DNA of 16,611 nucleotides. Source: Desulfotomaculum sp. (GTDB lineage: Bacteria; Bacillota; Desulfotomaculia; Desulfotomaculales; Nap2-2B). The notes below the pieces were generated by a model. That model worked only from the letters and a program-made list of their open reading frames with translations, was not told the DNA's origin and did not search any database. The stretch lies in assembly GCA_003445555.1 (NCBI GenBank), contig DMDI01000245.1, positions 1 to 16,611 on the forward strand. Reading direction: 5' to 3'. Position 1 is the stretch's first letter, and each line of letters starts with the position of its first letter. The position numbers and the translations under genes were made by a program. Shown here piece after piece: positions 13,722-16,611 of the stretch.

Positions 13722-14069
13722 AAACTACAAAACCCTCCTTAAGATTAATAAGATTAGATTGTTATAGAAATAGCTTAAATGCTTAAAATAAAAAACCTTT
13801 TTGTTATGACAGGATGAATCTATGATAAAATACCTACATAATATTAATCATCATATATCATATATAATTTATAATTCTACCTCTTGAGCCCTTTTCCTTT
13901 ATTTAAAAAAAATAATAAAAAATAATTTTAAGGATTATATTATTAACTGAAGACAAGCCTTTCTTTTCTATATTAAAACGTAGCAGGGGCGTTAAATTTA
14001 ACGCCCCTGCTTGGTCACCTGTCAAGCTGGTAGCGTTGACTTTGGCCGACAGAACAGTCTTAATAATTT
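13722..14069. other. 348-base AT-rich intergenic region between pyrD and the thiolase
   Basis: The pyrD-proximal end holds the perfect palindrome at 13982-14011. The remainder is very AT-rich with no open frame of note. On the plus strand a direct repeat TCATATATCATATA (13851-13864) lies about 130 bases upstream of the thiolase start and might be a regulator site. I could not find a convincing -35/-10 pair; TATAAT-like sequences are too common here to trust. The thiolase promoter must nevertheless lie in this stretch unless pyrD transcripts read through. Confidence 0.5.
13982..14011. repeat. Dispersed palindromic element, copy C (perfect 30-base palindrome); possible terminator
   Basis: Two 15-base arms (13982-13996 and 13997-14011) are exact inverse complements around the core GCGTTAAATTTAACGC, flanked by G4 and C4 blocks. 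It lies 58 bases past the pyrD stop. The minus-strand sequence after it is ACGTTTTAATAT, a short U tract, so it may terminate the pyr transcript. The same core appears at 4368-4395 and, degenerately, at 2647-2674, which suggests a repeated element rather than a unique terminator. Confidence 0.85.
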
Positions 14070-14987
14070 TTATTGTTTACAATGGGCTGCACCTACCAGA
14101 TCACTGAGCCTTTTAATTTTATTTTCCCTTAAGTAATTTTCTATTCCCTCTAAAATATCTATCGTGGCGCGCGGGTTAACAAAGTTTGCCGTTCCTACGG
14201 CAACAGCTTTTGCTCCGGCCATAATAAATTCTAAAGCATCCTGGGCGGTAAAAATGCCTCCCATTCCAATAATAGGCAAGGATACCTCTTCAAAAACCTG
14301 CCAGACGGCTCTTAAGGCTACCGGTTTTACGGCCGGACCGGATAAACCCCCAAAAATATTTCCCAGAATAGGGCGGCGCTCTTTTAAATCTATAGCCATG
14401 CCTAAAATTGTGTTAATCAATGAAAGCGCGTCTGCTCCAGCCTGAGCTACCGCCCGGGCAACAGTTTCTATGCGGGTGACGTTGGGAGACAGCTTAACAA
14501 TTACGGGTAAACAGGTGTTATTTTTTACCGCCAGGGTAACTTCTGCGGCGGCGGCCGGGTCACCGCCAAACTGCAGCCCCCCTTTTTTTACGTTAGGACA
14601 AGAAATATTTACTTCCAAGGCGGCAATATTATTTAACTCACTTAGTTTAGCCGCTAAGGCCGCGTACTCTTCAACTGTTTCTCCCGCTATATTAACAATT
14701 ACCGGAACCTCAAATTGATTTAAATAAGGAAGAATTGAGGCGGCAAAGTAATCAACACCGGGGTTTTGCAATCCTATAGCGTTAAGGATGCCGGCGGGCG
14801 TTTCTGCCAACCGGGGCGGCGGGTTGCCGGGGCGGGGGAGTAAAGTAAGGCCCTTAACGGTTATAGCCCCCAGCCGGTTTAAATCTACGTAAGGAGCGTA
14901 CTCCTGGCCAAATCCAAAAGTACCGGAAGCGGCAATAACCGGGTTTTTTAATTTTAGGCCGGCTATTTCTACGGTTAAATCAACCAT
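14070..14987 (-). CDS. pyrD: Dihydroorotate dehydrogenase, type 1B catalytic subunit
   Basis: A 305-residue FMN-dependent enzyme oxidising dihydroorotate to orotate in pyrimidine synthesis. Type 1B is shown by the catalytic Cys130 in NISCPN (types 2 use Ser) and by the adjacent pyrK. Other family features are ASGTFGFG (20-27), Lys45 of the FMN site (TVKGLT), NAIGLQNPG (69-77), the conserved Lys165 in IVKLSPNV, and GMGGI with GTANF near the C-terminus. Length is normal. The start is nine bases past the pyrK stop; its ribosome binding site, GGGAGGAG, lies in the last codons of pyrK, so the two are translationally coupled. Electrons pass from PyrD FMN through PyrK to NAD. Confidence 0.98.
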   Translation of the reverse strand: MVDLTVEIAGLKLKNPVIAASGTFGFGQEYAPYVDLNRLGAITVKGLTLLPRPGNPPPRLAETPAGILNAIGLQNPGVDYFAASILPYLNQFEVPVIVNIAGETVEEYAALAAKLSELNNIAALEVNISCPNVKKGGLQFGGDPAAAAEVTLAVKNNTCLPVIVKLSPNVTRIETVARAVAQAGADALSLINTILGMAIDLKERRPILGNIFGGLSGPAVKPVALRAVWQVFEEVSLPIIGMGGIFTAQDALEFIMAGAKAVAVGTANFVNPRATIDILEGIENYLRENKIKRLSDLVGAAHCKQ

Positions 14988-14996
14988 GGCTAAAGA

Positions 14997-15869
14997 TTAC
15001 TCCTCCCAAATAATTTCCTGGACCGGAAAAACAGGACCTTCTTTACAGACCCGGCGGTAGAGGAAAGAATTTTCTTTGTCCCCTTTTGTTTTGCAGACAC
15101 AGGAAAGACAGGCGCCCACCCCGCAGCCCATTTGTTTTTCCAGGGAAATTTCTCCCGGCACGTTATATTTTGTTAAAAGCCCGGCGACAGTTTTTAACAT
15201 GGCTTCCGGCCCACAAGCGTAAACCAGGTCCATCTTGTCTGCCTTAAGTAAGGTCGCTAAAATTTCGGTTACGGGACCATGAAAGCCGTAAGAACCGTCA
15301 TCTGTAGCCAGATGCAGTTTATTTTGGGGAGATAAACTTTTCACTTCCGGCCCTAAAAGCAATTGTTTAATGCTACGCGCCCCTATTAAAACTTCTATGG
15401 TAAGGTCAGGCAGGTCTTTTAGTCTTTGAAGCAAAAAAAATAAAGGGGCAATTCCCACCCCTCCGGCTACAACCGCGATACGCAAAAAAGATGGCGGAAA
15501 ACTTTCTAAAGGTTCTATCCTCTTAGGGCCGCCCTTGGGCCGGAAGAGCCGCCCTGACGGGGGTAAAGTAAAACCACGGCCTAAGGGGCCTAGGACAGTA
15601 AAACGATCAAGCTCTTTTTTTTGGGCCAAAAGAGCCGTACCCCGGCCAACCACCTGGTATAATATGGCAACTTCATTTTTTTCCCCGTCAACCATCGCTA
15701 TGCTAAAAGGACGGGGTAAAAGAGGATCATAAGTATTGTCGCAACGAAGATAAACAAACTGCCCCGGTTGGGCCTGGTGAACTAAAAAAGGAGATTTAAA
15801 ACTTAAAAGATAAAACCCCGGGGCAATTTCATCCTGTCGGGTGATATTAACGGTGTTATAACTGGTCAT
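14997..15869 (-). CDS. pyrK: Dihydroorotate dehydrogenase electron transfer subunit
   Basis: The 290-residue iron-sulphur flavoprotein partner of type 1B PyrD. It has the FAD motif RPFSIA (53-58), a nucleotide-binding AGGVGIAP (135-142), YACGPEAM (217-224), and a C-terminal [2Fe-2S] site: Cys249, Cys254, Cys257 and Cys275 in the pattern C-x4-C-x2-C-x17-C. The family is usually about 250-265 residues. The excess is mainly an insertion of about 20-25 residues, rich in Pro, Arg and Lys, around 105-128, between the beta-barrel and the NAD-binding domain. It lies between pyrR (24 bases upstream) and pyrD. The AAGGTG site is about 13 bases before the ATG, a rather long spacing. Confidence 0.97.
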   Translation of the reverse strand: MTSYNTVNITRQDEIAPGFYLLSFKSPFLVHQAQPGQFVYLRCDNTYDPLLPRPFSIAMVDGEKNEVAILYQVVGRGTALLAQKKELDRFTVLGPLGRGFTLPPSGRLFRPKGGPKRIEPLESFPPSFLRIAVVAGGVGIAPLFFLLQRLKDLPDLTIEVLIGARSIKQLLLGPEVKSLSPQNKLHLATDDGSYGFHGPVTEILATLLKADKMDLVYACGPEAMLKTVAGLLTKYNVPGEISLEKQMGCGVGACLSCVCKTKGDKENSFLYRRVCKEGPVFPVQEIIWEE

Positions 15870-15893
15870 TTAGTTTGGTTATCACCTTAATGG

Positions 15894-16451
<558 letters not shown>

Positions 16452-16461
16452 CTAAAAAGTT

Positions 16462-16611
16462 CTAGGGAGGGCACTTGCCACAGACAGATTTAAATAAAGT
16501 GGTACTTAAATAACGGTCTCCCCGGTCAGGAAGAAGAACCACCACTGTTCCCCGGCGCATGTTTTTGACCAGTTTAAGGGCTCCGGCCACGGCTGCCCCG
16601 CTGGACATGCC
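16462..16611 (-). CDS. cysM: Cysteine synthase, C-terminal fragment (5' end outside the window)
   Basis: The last 49 codons of a PLP-dependent cysteine synthase, running off the right edge. The visible part reads [14 protein letters not shown], then a linker, then [13 protein letters not shown]; the DRGDRYLST form is more like CysM (O-acetylserine sulphhydrylase B) than CysK. It ends in a short tail with two cysteines (VCGKCPP), which I associate with Firmicute members of the family. The stop is 28 bases from pyrR in the same direction, so it may be co-transcribed with the pyr cluster. The fragment is too short to exclude a cystathionine beta-synthase-like protein. Confidence 0.88.
   Translation of the reverse strand, partial: GMSSGAAVAGALKLVKNMRRGTVVVLLPDRGDRYLSTTLFKSVCGKCPP

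Noticed and set aside
13841..13880. TATAAT-like sequences and the TCATATA direct repeat as a defined promoter/operator
   Set aside because: The stretch is so AT-rich that such matches are expected by chance; kept only as a note in the intergenic entry.

Overview
This window looks like a chromosomal segment of an anaerobic, spore-former-type Firmicute (Clostridia; something in the Desulfotomaculum/Pelotomaculum/Carboxydothermus area would fit). The clues are moderate G+C (about 40-45% by eye), strong AGGAGG-type ribosome binding sites, frequent GTG and TTG starts, a PyrR regulator with a type 1B PyrD/PyrK pair, and an almost unbroken set of acyl-CoA catabolism genes. The organism assignment is inference. 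All confident genes but one are on the minus strand, so transcription runs from high to low coordinates.

Region 1 (16611 to 14070, housekeeping): the 3' end of a cysteine synthase gene (cysM-like), then pyrR, pyrK and pyrD with short gaps of 28, 24 and 9 bases. A 348-base AT-rich gap follows (13722-14069). It holds a perfect 30-base palindrome whose core recurs at two other places in the window.

Region 2 (13721 to 8595, beta-oxidation block A): a thiolase and its zinc-ribbon/OB-fold (DUF35) partner, a rho-independent terminator, then a crotonase, a second thiolase/DUF35 pair and a 3-hydroxyacyl-CoA dehydrogenase. The two thiolase/DUF35 pairs are clearly paralogous tandem copies. A 349-base gap follows (8246-8594), with a 12-base inverted repeat and a candidate promoter.

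Region 3 (8245 to 297, beta-oxidation block B): a 595-residue CoA-transferase with alpha and beta halves fused and ending in a hairpin; then an amidohydrolase with an N-terminal helical extension, an SDR dehydrogenase, a third (divergent) DUF35/thiolase pair, an acyl-CoA dehydrogenase, and a family III CoA-transferase that carries the catalytic residues of alpha-methylacyl-CoA racemase. A bidirectional terminator (226-268) separates this block from a small plus-strand gene of unknown function (9-212).

Together, blocks A and B supply acid activation by CoA transfer, racemisation of 2-methylacyl-CoA, dehydrogenation, hydration, two kinds of 3-hydroxyacyl-CoA oxidation, and thiolysis by three DUF35-partnered SCP2-type thiolases. 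No acyl-CoA ligase, ETF or regulator is visible. The best reading (inference) is a dedicated anaerobic beta-oxidation route for an unusual acid, such as a 2-methyl-branched, alicyclic, aryl- or alkyl-substituted acid, rather than ordinary fatty acid degradation. The points most worth following are the three thiolase/DUF35 pairs, their reciprocal active-site differences, the racemase plus SCP2-type thiolase combination, and the dispersed palindrome.
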